Shown in pieces: positions 18,599 to 27,666 of a stretch of 64,000 bases of DNA (position 1 is its first letter; every line of letters begins with the position of its first letter). The notes beneath the pieces were generated by a model. That model did no database searches and had not been told where the DNA came from. It saw only the letters and a list, made by a program, of their open reading frames with translations. Source of the DNA: Bacillus safensis FO-36b. Lineage in GTDB: Bacteria; Bacillota; Bacilli; Bacillales; Bacillaceae. Made by a program: the position numbers and the translations under genes. The DNA lies in assembly GCF_000691165.1 (NCBI RefSeq), contig NZ_ASJD01000002.1, forward strand, positions 617,097 to 681,096, written 5' to 3'.

Positions 18599-18996
18599 TT
18601 TAAATTACCTCCTAATATTAACTATATAAAAAATAATATAACATAATAGGAATGTTATAACTATTTCATTCTGTAGAAAATTAAAATGAATCTTTATACT
18701 GTTTAAAAGATATCTCTGCCTTTTAACATCTTATTTATTACAATATAAATTCATAAAGTAATGAATAAAAAGAATATACACTCCTCGGAGATAAAAATTA
18801 ATGTTTACGTCCACAAAATATTCACTAAAATCTAATCATCTAGCGCAAGGACAATATCATTTAACCTACCGAAATATTAAAAGGCCCTTTTCAACTCATT
18901 TTTTCATAAAATCGAATTGGTATGATTCTTCTGAATCTTTTCCCCCTCACACTCGTATATACTAAAAGAGTGATTGATTTGAAAGGAGATCTGTTT
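18599..18996. other. AT-rich intergenic region, about 400 bp
   Basis: Very AT-rich and without a coding frame of convincing quality. It must contain the divergent promoters of the toxin pair (minus) and the membrane protein (plus), but I cannot assign either with confidence. Confidence 0.4.
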
Positions 18997-20673
18997 GTGG
19001 GATATATTTTGTTATTTTCGGTTGTGATCGGTCTTGTCTTGACCCTTTTGCTCACACCGCTCAGGTTGATCGTTAGAAAGAAAGGGACAAAGCAGCAGGT
19101 GCCGCTCATGTGGATTGCTGGTCTTGCTTTGCTGTTCATGATCGGTATTTTTGTTTTCTATTACATCACCAATTTAGACCGGAACCCTTCATCTCTATGG
19201 CTGATTGGACTTGTTGTGACAGCAGCAGGAGCCTTTTTGTCGGTTGGATTGGAGCGTAAAATCAAAGGCGTGCTGTTTCTTATTCTATTGCTGCTCGGTG
19301 TTTACATGGCGACAGCTTTTCTATTCAATGCGAATGAGAAATTCGATGTCTCCAAAATGGAGCAAAAAGTAGAAATCAAAGCGTTTGATGAGACAGAAAC
19401 ACCTGCGAGTGTGCCGCCTCAATTTGCCCGGAACAAAATGAAGAAATCGTTCGGACAGGTGCCAAACACAAGCTACTATGAGCTTGGCAGCTTGCAAATT
19501 CAGAAGGTCAACGGTGAGTATGTATACATCGCTCCAGTGGAGTTCTCGGACTTCTTTAAATGGATTCGTGCAGGCAGCACGCCGGGTTACTTCACATTAA
19601 GTGCGACCGACTCCTCTGCTAATCCAAAGTTCGTGAAAACGGAGATGGTCTATACGCCTTCCTCCTATTTCAACAAAGAAATTGAGCGGCATATCCGTCT
19701 CCAGTACCCAGATTTGATTTTCTACGGCGGTACACAGCTGGAAATCAATGATGACGGCAAGCCTTATTACATTCAAACGTATGGCGATTTCATCTCTGCC
19801 CGAAACGGCTTTAAAGCTTCCGGTGTCGTCGTTGTTGATGCCAAAACGGGTGCAACGAAGAAATATGCTCTAGATCAAGTACCTGCCTTTATCGACGGTG
19901 CTGTTTCACCAGAGGCGGTCAGTCTGCAAAACAGCTATTTCGGAAACTATATTCACGGGTTCTGGAATAGTATGTTTGGAAAGTCAGATGTAAAACTGCC
20001 TTCAGATGAAGGAACGGAAGCCAATGTGAGCCCGGTATTTGATTCAAAAGGAGATATGTATTACTTCACAGATTTCACAAGTCCGAAAGAGGGCGTTGAT
20101 TCCATGCTCGGATATGCCCTGACCAATGCCCGAACAGGAAAAGCGACTTATTATACCGGAAATCTTGAAGAATCCTATATGGATTCTCAGGGCGCTCTGC
20201 AAATTATTGAGAAACGATTCATCGAGAAGAAATGGAAAGGGCGCATGCCGATTCTCTATAATTTCTATGGAGAAGCCAGCTGGCTCACACCGGTTCTCGA
20301 TTCAAATGGATTCCTGCAAAACTACTTTATCGTTTCTGCAGCCAATCCTGAAATCGCCGCGTATGCTTCTACACCAAACGAAGCACTGAGAGCCTATAAG
20401 ACAGCTCTTCAAAAAGGCGGCGGTACCGTTAACAGTTCCTCTAAGCAGGAAAAGAAAGAAGCGGAAGGGAAGGTCAAACGAGTCTACAAAGAAAAGACCG
20501 GTGATTATACAACCGTCACCTTCCTGCTAGACGATGGAAAAAGCTACACTATGTCATCTGAAAAGGAACCTCTCGTCATTTATTTAAAAGAGGGCGATCA
20601 GGTCACCATGAAATATACAGATACAGGTGAGATCTTCCTTCCAGTCGATGAAATCAAAATTAAAGGGTTATAA
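18997..20673 (+). CDS. Large membrane-anchored protein of unknown function
   Basis: 558 residues; not recognised. The first ~110 residues contain four hydrophobic segments. The remaining ~440 residues are soluble, probably extracytoplasmic, with repeated Tyr/Phe-rich beta-strand patterns. A lysine/glutamate-rich linker (about 480-490) leads to a small C-terminal beta domain. The start is a GTG at 18997 with AAAGGAGAT 8 bases upstream; a frame start at 18922 has no ribosome binding site. Single-gene unit ending at a shared terminator. A cell-envelope role is only a guess from topology. Confidence 0.7.
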   Translation: MGYILLFSVVIGLVLTLLLTPLRLIVRKKGTKQQVPLMWIAGLALLFMIGIFVFYYITNLDRNPSSLWLIGLVVTAAGAFLSVGLERKIKGVLFLILLLLGVYMATAFLFNANEKFDVSKMEQKVEIKAFDETETPASVPPQFARNKMKKSFGQVPNTSYYELGSLQIQKVNGEYVYIAPVEFSDFFKWIRAGSTPGYFTLSATDSSANPKFVKTEMVYTPSSYFNKEIERHIRLQYPDLIFYGGTQLEINDDGKPYYIQTYGDFISARNGFKASGVVVVDAKTGATKKYALDQVPAFIDGAVSPEAVSLQNSYFGNYIHGFWNSMFGKSDVKLPSDEGTEANVSPVFDSKGDMYYFTDFTSPKEGVDSMLGYALTNARTGKATYYTGNLEESYMDSQGALQIIEKRFIEKKWKGRMPILYNFYGEASWLTPVLDSNGFLQNYFIVSAANPEIAAYASTPNEALRAYKTALQKGGGTVNSSSKQEKKEAEGKVKRVYKEKTGDYTTVTFLLDDGKSYTMSSEKEPLVIYLKEGDQVTMKYTDTGEIFLPVDEIKIKGL

Positions 20674-20678
20674 AAAAA

Positions 20679-20706
20679 GACGTTTCTCCTACTGAGGAGA
20701 AGCGTC
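20679..20706. terminator. Bidirectional intrinsic terminator
   Basis: 12-bp stem GACGTTTCTCCT / AGGAGAAGCGTC (one wobble), flanked by A7 and T-rich runs. Confidence 0.85.
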
Positions 20707-21588
20707 CTTTTTCTCTTTCCTTAACAATTCAACGAGCAATTCCTTATTTTTATTTCCCCCGGTCATCGGTGACTCGACATAGGAGAACTTTCGTTTGAAA
20801 TCCATGCCTCTCACAGAAATAACAGCCAATTCACCGCCAATGCTGCCTCGCTGGAGGACATATTTAGATAAAACAGAAAGACCCATTCCATGGATCACAG
20901 CTTCTTTAATCGCTTGATTGCTGCTAAAGGTCACAAAGGTTCGTGCTTTCAGTCCATTTGATTTCAGGACATGCTGTAAATATTCTCCTGTCCCTGATCC
21001 CTCTTCTCTCGTAATCCATGTTTCGTTCTGTAATTGATCAATGGTAACATCTTTTTTCTTGGCAAAAGGATGATCTAATGGCGCCACAATATACAGCTCG
21101 TCCTCTAGAAAAGTTTCTACAGAAAGCTCTTTGTCATTGGTCTGTCCTTCGATCAAACCGATGTCGACATGGAATAAACGGACATGTCTGGCGATCGCCT
21201 CTGTATTATCAATGACCACCTCAATATCAACATGCGGATAGAGTTGATGAAATTCTGCTAATATTTGCGGCAGCACATACTCACCAATTGTGAAACTCGC
21301 CCCGATGGTCAGCTTTCCTCTTGCCAAATGATGATGCTCATAAATGTCCTGCTTCGCCTGTTCATAGAGACGAATGATTTGTTTTGATCGATGGTACAGC
21401 ATATCCCCAGTTGGTGTAACGGTTAATTGCTTTGGTGAACGATTCAGCAGAACGGTCTGGAATTCCTGCTCCAAGTTCTTAATATGAAGACTGACACTCG
21501 GCTGAGAAATTCGCAGCTTTTGGGCTGCTTTTGTAAAATTCTTCTCCTCCACCACTGTCACAAATGTCTTCAGTGCATCGTAATACAT
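20689..21588 (-). CDS. LysR-family transcriptional regulator (CysL/YwfK-like)
   Basis: 299 residues. N-terminal winged helix-turn-helix (NFTKAAQKLRISQPSVSLHI, about 17-36) and C-terminal periplasmic-binding-like effector domain. It most resembles B. subtilis CysL (YwfK), activator of sulfite reductase, from memory; the match is not certain. It is divergent from ganR with a 170-bp gap and has no obvious partner gene, so the target is probably elsewhere. Confidence 0.75.
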   Translation of the reverse strand: MYYDALKTFVTVVEEKNFTKAAQKLRISQPSVSLHIKNLEQEFQTVLLNRSPKQLTVTPTGDMLYHRSKQIIRLYEQAKQDIYEHHHLARGKLTIGASFTIGEYVLPQILAEFHQLYPHVDIEVVIDNTEAIARHVRLFHVDIGLIEGQTNDKELSVETFLEDELYIVAPLDHPFAKKKDVTIDQLQNETWITREEGSGTGEYLQHVLKSNGLKARTFVTFSSNQAIKEAVIHGMGLSVLSKYVLQRGSIGGELAVISVRGMDFKRKFSYVESPMTGGNKNKELLVELLRKEKKDASPQ

Positions 21589-21684
21589 CGGTCCCTCTCC
21601 TATCAGAAATCTTAATCCAACACCTTACCTATATATATCTTACTAATTCCTTCCCAGCACGTAAAGAACCGCCTCAACGAAAAC

Positions 21685-21705
21685 AATTTAATAAAAATAT
21701 TTACT
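21685..21705 (+). promoter_or_regulatory. Candidate GanR operator upstream of ganR
   Basis: AATTTAATAAAAATATTTACT. A nearly identical 22-bp element lies upstream of ganS at 22827-22848. Occurrence before both the regulator and the operon it should control suggests a GanR-binding site. Confidence 0.5.
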
Positions 21706-21760
21706 AATTTTTTTAAAGACTCTATACTAAGAGGAGATATTTTCTATAGGAGGTGCTGAT

Positions 21761-22756
21761 TTGGCAGCTAAAATAAAGGACATTGCAGAAAAAGCAGGCT
21801 TATCCATTGCAACGGTATCTCGCGTACTGAACCAAGATCCCAACCTATCTGTCACCGATCAAACACGCGAAAAAGTATATGCCGCCGCAGAAGCTTTGTC
21901 CTACCAAAAGAAGACATTCAAACATTCATTAAAAAAAATCGCCTTTCTCTATTGGATGACCGAAAAGGAAGAGCTTGAAGATATTTATTTTAAATCCATT
22001 CGACTCGGCATTGAGGAACTCACCAATACTCGGAGCTTAAATGTCACCGCTTACAATCCGTCTGATGGGCTTCATTCCATTGATTCTGCTACAGAAGGAA
22101 TCATCGCCATCGGCCGCTTTAAAACGTCAGAGCTTGACCAATTATATGCGATCACTCCGCATATTGTCTTTATTGATACAACGCCAGATGAAGACCGTTT
22201 TGATTCTGTAAAGCCGAACCTGAAACGAATTGTTGAAAAGATCATCGATTCCTTTATCGAAAAAGAGCACCAATCCATTGGATTCATTGGCGGTACAGAC
22301 CTTGATCTCAATACGAACGTGCACATTCCAGATATTCGTGAAACGACTTTCCGTGAATACATGATAACCCGCCATATGCTTGATGAGCGATTGGTCTATA
22401 TCGGCCACCATTTCTCAGTAGATGAAGGCTACTCGCTGATGATGAAGGCGATCGACGAGCTTGGTGATGATCTGCCCACCGCTTTTTGTGTCGCTAGTGA
22501 CCCTCTTGCCATCGGCTGCTTACAAGCATTAAATGAGCGCGGATTTTCTCTGCCGAATCGCGTCAGCGTCTTTAGTATCAACGATATTCATGTGTCTCAA
22601 TATGTGTCGCCGCCGCTCACCACGTATCACATCCATACGTCATTACTTTGTGAGACAGCGATCGATTTACTTTTAGAAAGACTTGTGGACGGCAGAACAT
22701 TGCCTAAGACTGTTCTGATTGCCTCAGAGCCTGTCTTTCGAAAAAGCACCATATAA
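21761..22756 (+). CDS. ganR: LacI-family repressor of the galactan operon, GanR
   Basis: 331 residues. N-terminal LacI helix-turn-helix (IKDIAEKAGLSIATVSRVLN, about 5-24) and a sugar-binding periplasmic-like domain. It precedes ganSPQBA in the same orientation, as in B. subtilis, where GanR represses the operon until galactobiose or related sugars appear. The start is a TTG with AGGAGGT upstream. The shared element upstream of ganR itself suggests autoregulation. Confidence 0.85.
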   Translation: MAAKIKDIAEKAGLSIATVSRVLNQDPNLSVTDQTREKVYAAAEALSYQKKTFKHSLKKIAFLYWMTEKEELEDIYFKSIRLGIEELTNTRSLNVTAYNPSDGLHSIDSATEGIIAIGRFKTSELDQLYAITPHIVFIDTTPDEDRFDSVKPNLKRIVEKIIDSFIEKEHQSIGFIGGTDLDLNTNVHIPDIRETTFREYMITRHMLDERLVYIGHHFSVDEGYSLMMKAIDELGDDLPTAFCVASDPLAIGCLQALNERGFSLPNRVSVFSINDIHVSQYVSPPLTTYHIHTSLLCETAIDLLLERLVDGRTLPKTVLIASEPVFRKSTI

Positions 22757-22826
22757 ACAAACTGGAAGTCCTGCCAAAGTGGAGGGCTTCTTTTCTCTCT
22801 ATATGAGAAAAAAATTTTACTTAATA

Positions 22827-22848
22827 AATTTAATAAAATATGTTTACT
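22827..22848 (+). promoter_or_regulatory. Candidate GanR operator upstream of ganS
   Basis: Matches the element at 21685-21705 apart from a small indel and substitution (ending TATGTTTACT here). It overlaps the -35 region of the ganS promoter, a repressing position. Confidence 0.5.
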
Positions 22849-22871
22849 TTTTTTACTTAAGTTGATATTCT
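22843..22871 (+). promoter_or_regulatory. ganS promoter
   Basis: TTTACT (22843-22848), 17-bp spacer, TATTCT (22866-22871), 57 bp upstream of the ganS start. Confidence 0.5.
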
Positions 22872-22878
22872 CACATTG

Positions 22879-22892
22879 AGAAAGCGTTTTCT
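22879..22892 (+). promoter_or_regulatory. cre site (CcpA) in the ganS leader
   Basis: AGAAAGCGTTTTCT, a palindrome with the AAAGCGTTTTC core of cre sites; only the outermost bases deviate from TGNAANCGNNNNCA. It is just downstream of the -10, consistent with catabolite repression by blocking transcription. Confidence 0.6.
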
Positions 22893-22928
22893 TATCATCT
22901 GTGAAAAAAGAACGAGAGGGGATTACCA

Positions 22929-24194
22929 ATGAAAAAGGGAAAATGGGCGACATTATCAGCAGTCGTTGGTACTGCTGTGCTTCTGCTTTCAGCATGCGGG
23001 CCAGGAGATGACAATTCAAGCGGGACACAGCCAGCATCTACAGGTACAAAGACCTTGCTAGTATGGGAGGATGTCAAAAAGTCTGATGGGATTCAAGACG
23101 CTGTAAAAGAATTTGAAAAACAAAACGATGTGAAAATCAAAGTGGTCGAAAAAGCGTATGCCGACCAAATCGAAGCTCTCCGCCTTGATGGAGCAGCTGG
23201 GACAGGCCCAGACGTCATCACGATGCCTCACGATCAAATTGGATCAGCCGTCACTGAGGGGCTGTTACAGGAAATCAAGCCTGATCAAAAAGTGATCGAT
23301 TCCTTTACAGACGAATCCATTCAATCACAAACGGTAGACGGCAAGCTGTATGGCCTTCCTAAATCCGTTGAAACGACAGTGCTTTTCTATAATAAAGACC
23401 TTGTCAAAAAGGCACCAACTACACTTGATGGCTGGTATGACCTTTCGAAAAAGCTGACAAAAGACGGGAAATACGGTTTTGTAGCGAAATGGGATGAAAT
23501 TTACTATGCACAAAGTGTGTTAGGCGGGTCAGGGGGCTATATTTTCAAGCAGAAAAGCGATGGCTCCTATGATGTCAATGATATTGGTCTTAATAACGAT
23601 GGCGCCATCGAAGGCGGAGCATACATTCAAAAATTCTTTAGCGAAGGACTTTTCCCGAAAGGCATCATTGGTGAACAAGGAATCAATGTCCTCAACTCCT
23701 TATTCACAGAGAAAAAGGCAGCAGCTGTCATTTCTGGTCCATGGTCATTTGGTCCATATAAAGAAGCTGGAATTGACTATGGCGTAACAGAGCTGCCAAC
23801 ATTCCCTAACGGAAAGCATATGAGCTCATTCTTAGGTGTAAAGAGCTACAACGTCTCCTCTTATTCTAAAAATAAAGAACTTGCTAAGAAATTTGTTGAG
23901 TTTATCACGAATGAAAAAAATTCGAAGAAGCGATTCGAAGTGACAGAGGAAATTCCACCAGTGAAAAAGCTGATGAAAGATCCAATTATTACTGGAAACG
24001 CCAATGCGGATGCTGTTTCAAAACAAACGAAATATGCCACGCTGACACCGAATACCCCTGAAATGGCAGAGGTGTGGAAGCCGATTGACAGCGCATTAGG
24101 TCTCATTGCAACCGGCCGGACAGATGTGAAAAAGGCATTTGATGATGCCGTCAATCAAATCGACTCTCAAATTAAAGCAAACCATTCTAAATAA
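22929..24194 (+). CDS. ganS: Galacto-oligosaccharide-binding lipoprotein GanS
   Basis: 421 residues. A signal peptide ends in the lipobox LLSAC with Cys23 as the lipidated residue. The remainder is a family-1 extracellular solute-binding protein of the maltose-binding type. It captures galactan-derived oligosaccharides for the GanP-GanQ importer; the energising MsmX-type ATPase is not encoded here. Start ATG after AGAGGGGAT. Confidence 0.85.
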   Translation: MKKGKWATLSAVVGTAVLLLSACGPGDDNSSGTQPASTGTKTLLVWEDVKKSDGIQDAVKEFEKQNDVKIKVVEKAYADQIEALRLDGAAGTGPDVITMPHDQIGSAVTEGLLQEIKPDQKVIDSFTDESIQSQTVDGKLYGLPKSVETTVLFYNKDLVKKAPTTLDGWYDLSKKLTKDGKYGFVAKWDEIYYAQSVLGGSGGYIFKQKSDGSYDVNDIGLNNDGAIEGGAYIQKFFSEGLFPKGIIGEQGINVLNSLFTEKKAAAVISGPWSFGPYKEAGIDYGVTELPTFPNGKHMSSFLGVKSYNVSSYSKNKELAKKFVEFITNEKNSKKRFEVTEEIPPVKKLMKDPIITGNANADAVSKQTKYATLTPNTPEMAEVWKPIDSALGLIATGRTDVKKAFDDAVNQIDSQIKANHSK

Positions 24195-24203
24195 TCATCA
24201 AAC

Positions 24204-24236
24204 ACGGGTAGCCTTTAAGTCTATCAAGCTGCCCGT
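24204..24236 (+). terminator. Intercistronic stem-loop between ganS and ganP
   Basis: ACGGGTAGC ... GCTGCCCGT, 9-bp stem with one wobble and a 15-base loop; only a weak U-tract follows. Such hairpins often let a binding-protein mRNA accumulate above the permease message by partial termination or 3' protection (inference). Confidence 0.55.
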
Positions 24237-24271
24237 ATTTGAGCTAATTTCATATGAAGTAGGTGTTAGAC

Positions 24272-25579
24272 GTGACGGGTAACCTTGAACTAGACCGCAC
24301 ACACATAGTGGAATCAAAGACACACCGGAGACGGGCGCTAATGTTCTCTCTTATACCCGGGATGGGGCAGATTTACAATAAGCAGTACGGCAAAGGGGCA
24401 CTTTTTTTCCTGTTCGGTGTTTCTTTTTTCATCGTATTTTATGATTTATTCAATATTGGCTTCTGGGGGCTGTTCACACTTGGTACGATGCTGCCTCGTG
24501 ACAACTCTGTTTTTCTTTTGGCGAAAGGGATTATTGCGCTGTTAACAGCTGGTTTTGGTATCGGCTTTTACGTACTCATGATGCGTGATGCTTTTATGAA
24601 CGGAAAGAAACGTGATCAAGGGGTTCCGCTCCATTCCATCCGAGCTCAATATCATCAGCTGATCGACCAAGGCTTTCCTTACTTAATGAGCACTCCTGCT
24701 TTCTTTTTACTTCTTTTTTCTGTTGTCTTTCCTATTATGTTCAGCTTTGCGCTTGCCTTTACGAACTACGATTTATACCACTCGCCTCCTGCCAATCTGA
24801 TCGATTGGGTAGGGATCAAGAACTTTCAAAATATCTTTTCAATTGATATTTGGAGAGACACTTTCATTGATGTACTTGGCTGGACCGTCGTATGGACGCT
24901 CGTTGCTTCGACCCTTCAATGTGCTGTCGGCATCTTTCTAGCGGTTCTGCTCAATCAGAAGGATTTAAAAGGAAAACGGTTTTTTAGAACCATTTTGATT
25001 CTCCCTTGGGCTGTTCCGGGTTTTGTGACCATTTTGGTGTTTGCCGGACTGTTCAACGATACATTTGGAGCCATTAACAACACACTTTTTGCATCGATTG
25101 GAATTGATCCAAAACCATGGCTGACAGATCCATTTTGGAGCAAAATTGCCCTCATTGCGATGCAGACTTGGCTTGGGTTTCCTTTTGTTTTCATTATGAC
25201 AACCGGTGTTCTGCAAGCGATTCCAGAGGATCTATACGAAGCTGCGACCATTGATGGGGCAAACTTCTTTCAGAAATTCCGGTCCATCACGTTACCGCTT
25301 GTCCTTTATTCCATTGCGCCTATATTAATCACGCAATATACGTTTAACTTTAACAACTTTAATATCATCTACTTATTTAATGGCGGAGGACCGCCTGTCG
25401 CTGGCTCAACTGCTGGGGGAACGGACATCTTGGTTTCTTGGATTTACAAACTCACGATGCAGTCTTCTCAATATGCACTTGCTGCCGCTGTCACGATTTT
25501 ACTTTCAATCTTTGTCATCGCCATTGCACTCTGGCAGTTTAAGAGAACGAATTCATTCAAAGAGGAGGACATGATGTGA
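24272..25579 (+). CDS. ganP: Galacto-oligosaccharide ABC transporter permease GanP
   Basis: 435 residues, MalF-like. It has an extended N-terminal part and a C-terminal ABC permease core with the EAA loop (LYEAATIDGANFFQKFRSIT) that docks the ATPase. I choose the GTG at 24272, spaced 6 bases from AGGTG; a GTG at 24263 lies within that site. The stop is 1 bp before the ganQ start, indicating coupling. Confidence 0.85.
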   Translation: MTGNLELDRTHIVESKTHRRRALMFSLIPGMGQIYNKQYGKGALFFLFGVSFFIVFYDLFNIGFWGLFTLGTMLPRDNSVFLLAKGIIALLTAGFGIGFYVLMMRDAFMNGKKRDQGVPLHSIRAQYHQLIDQGFPYLMSTPAFFLLLFSVVFPIMFSFALAFTNYDLYHSPPANLIDWVGIKNFQNIFSIDIWRDTFIDVLGWTVVWTLVASTLQCAVGIFLAVLLNQKDLKGKRFFRTILILPWAVPGFVTILVFAGLFNDTFGAINNTLFASIGIDPKPWLTDPFWSKIALIAMQTWLGFPFVFIMTTGVLQAIPEDLYEAATIDGANFFQKFRSITLPLVLYSIAPILITQYTFNFNNFNIIYLFNGGGPPVAGSTAGGTDILVSWIYKLTMQSSQYALAAAVTILLSIFVIAIALWQFKRTNSFKEEDMM

Positions 25580-25580
25580 T

Positions 25581-26423
25581 ATGGGATCAAAACAAAACAA
25601 GCTCATTCGCTTGAGCATCACTTATTTTATCCTTTTCATTGCCTCCATTTGTATTCTATATCCACTGCTTTGGACAATCGGTGCTTCCTTTAACCCTGGG
25701 AACAGCCTCATGAGTACAAGCATGTTTCCTAAGAATCCAACGTTCAGCCACTTCACCGAGCTGTTCTTCGGTCAGGGGGCACTTTATGCAAAATGGTATT
25801 GGAACTCAATGAAGATCAGTATTGCCACAATGGTTTTAACGCTGGTTCTTGTCAGTTTTACAGGCTATGCCTTTTCCAGATTCCGCTTCAAAGGACGGAA
25901 AAATGGACTGATGCTCTTTTTGCTGCTGCAAATGATTCCTCAATTTTCAGCACTGATTGCGATTTTTGTTCTCGCTCAAATGCTTGGACTCATTAACAGC
26001 CACCTTGCCCTGATTTTGATTTATGCAGGTGGACAAATTCCGATGAATACGTATTTAATGAAAGGCTATCTTGATGCGATTCCAAAGGATCTCGATGAAT
26101 CAGCCAGAATGGACGGCGCAGGGCATTTCCGGATTTTCATCCAAATTATTATGCCGCTCGCCAAGCCCATCTTAGCTGTTGTCGCAATCAACTCATTTAC
26201 AGGACCACTGGGTGATTTCATCATCTCCAGTGTCATTGTCCGCTCACCCGAAATGTATACGCTCCCAATCGGTCTGTACAATCTTGTGTCAGATAAAATG
26301 GGTGCCAGCTACACGACCTTTGCAGCCGGGGCTTTACTCATTGCAATTCCAGTTGCTTTATTGTTTCTTGTTTTACAAAAACAATTTGTATCCGGCCTTA
26401 CACAAGGCGGGACAAAAGGATAA
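25581..26423 (+). CDS. ganQ: Galacto-oligosaccharide ABC transporter permease GanQ
   Basis: 280 residues, MalG-like, six hydrophobic segments, EAA loop DLDESARMDGAGHFRIF. It pairs with GanP in the membrane. The start at 25581 is preceded by GAGGAGG inside the end of ganP. Confidence 0.85.
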   Translation: MGSKQNKLIRLSITYFILFIASICILYPLLWTIGASFNPGNSLMSTSMFPKNPTFSHFTELFFGQGALYAKWYWNSMKISIATMVLTLVLVSFTGYAFSRFRFKGRKNGLMLFLLLQMIPQFSALIAIFVLAQMLGLINSHLALILIYAGGQIPMNTYLMKGYLDAIPKDLDESARMDGAGHFRIFIQIIMPLAKPILAVVAINSFTGPLGDFIISSVIVRSPEMYTLPIGLYNLVSDKMGASYTTFAAGALLIAIPVALLFLVLQKQFVSGLTQGGTKG

Positions 26424-26434
26424 GGGGAGATTTG

Positions 26435-27643
26435 ATGAAGAAATGGTTGCTTGTCACTGTTGTCGTTTTCTTTCTGATGGGATTAGGTATTCTGCCTGAA
26501 GCAAGGGCCGATACGATTTCTGTGAAACCGATCAATGGCCTGCAAGGTGATTTCATCAAAGGAGCTGATATCTCCATGCTTGCAGAAGTGGAGAGAAGCG
26601 GCGGCAGATACTACGATCAGAACGGAAAGCAGGTTGACCCGCTCAAACTATTAAAAGATAAAGGTGTCAACTACGTGCGTATCAGACTGTGGAACCATCC
26701 ATATGACAATCAAGGCCGAGCCTATAACGGCGGCACAAATGATCTCAATACAGCCATCGCTTTATCAAAACGTGCAAAAGCACAAAACATGAAAGTGCTG
26801 CTTGATTTTCACTACAGTGATTTCTGGACTGATCCGGGTAAACAATTCAAGCCGAAAGCGTGGGCGTCCCTCTCACAAAGCGATTTAGAAAAAGCGGTCG
26901 GCACATACACAGCTGATGTGCTCAAAGCGATGAGAGCGCAAAATGCCTTGCCGAATATGGTTCAGGTCGGGAATGAGTTGAACTCAGGTATGCTGTGGCC
27001 AAACGGAAAAAGCTGGGGTGAAGGCGGTGGTGAATTTGACCGGCTCGCTGCTCTGCTAAAAGCTGGCACAAATGCCGTCCGCTCTGTCGATTCAAACATC
27101 AAAATCATGCTTCACCTTGCACATGGCGGAGACAATGGTGCATCCCGCTGGTGGTTTGATGAAATCACAAAACGAGGCGTCTCCTTCGATACGATCGGTT
27201 TATCTTATTACCCGTATTGGGACGGCGGCTTTAGCGGTCTTACGTCCAATATGAATGATATTAGTGCCCGCTATAACAAAAACGTCATCGTGGTAGAAAC
27301 TGCTTACGGCTTTACGACAGCAAACGGTGACAACCTAGATAACTCATTTAACCAAGACTCTGTCAATACAGCCGGCTATCCAGCCTCACCTCAAGGCCAG
27401 GCATCTTTTATACGAGATCTATCCGAAAAAATTTCACAAGTAAACAACAACCGCGGGAAGGGGTTCTTTTATTGGGAGCCGCTTTGGATTCCAGCGAAAG
27501 GTGCTCCGTGGTCTAGTCAATATGGGCTCGCTTATATCCAAACAACCGGGACTGTCGGAAATGCGTGGGAAAATCAAGCGATGTTCGATTTCAACGGAAA
27601 AGCACTGCCTTCTCTTGATGTATTTAAACAAATGACACCGTAA
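26435..27643 (+). CDS. ganB: Secreted endo-beta-1,4-galactanase (GH53) GanB
   Basis: 402 residues. Signal peptide of about 25 residues ending in ARA, then a GH53 TIM barrel. Acid/base Glu181 lies in VQVGNELNSG and nucleophile Glu288 in VIVVETAYGF. It hydrolyses beta-1,4-galactan side chains of pectin outside the cell into oligosaccharides taken up by GanSPQ. Start ATG at 26435 after GGGGAGAT. It sits before ganA, whereas in B. subtilis I recall ganA before ganB. Confidence 0.88.
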   Translation: MKKWLLVTVVVFFLMGLGILPEARADTISVKPINGLQGDFIKGADISMLAEVERSGGRYYDQNGKQVDPLKLLKDKGVNYVRIRLWNHPYDNQGRAYNGGTNDLNTAIALSKRAKAQNMKVLLDFHYSDFWTDPGKQFKPKAWASLSQSDLEKAVGTYTADVLKAMRAQNALPNMVQVGNELNSGMLWPNGKSWGEGGGEFDRLAALLKAGTNAVRSVDSNIKIMLHLAHGGDNGASRWWFDEITKRGVSFDTIGLSYYPYWDGGFSGLTSNMNDISARYNKNVIVVETAYGFTTANGDNLDNSFNQDSVNTAGYPASPQGQASFIRDLSEKISQVNNNRGKGFFYWEPLWIPAKGAPWSSQYGLAYIQTTGTVGNAWENQAMFDFNGKALPSLDVFKQMTP

Positions 27644-27666
27644 CTAAAAGGATAGGACGTGACAAA

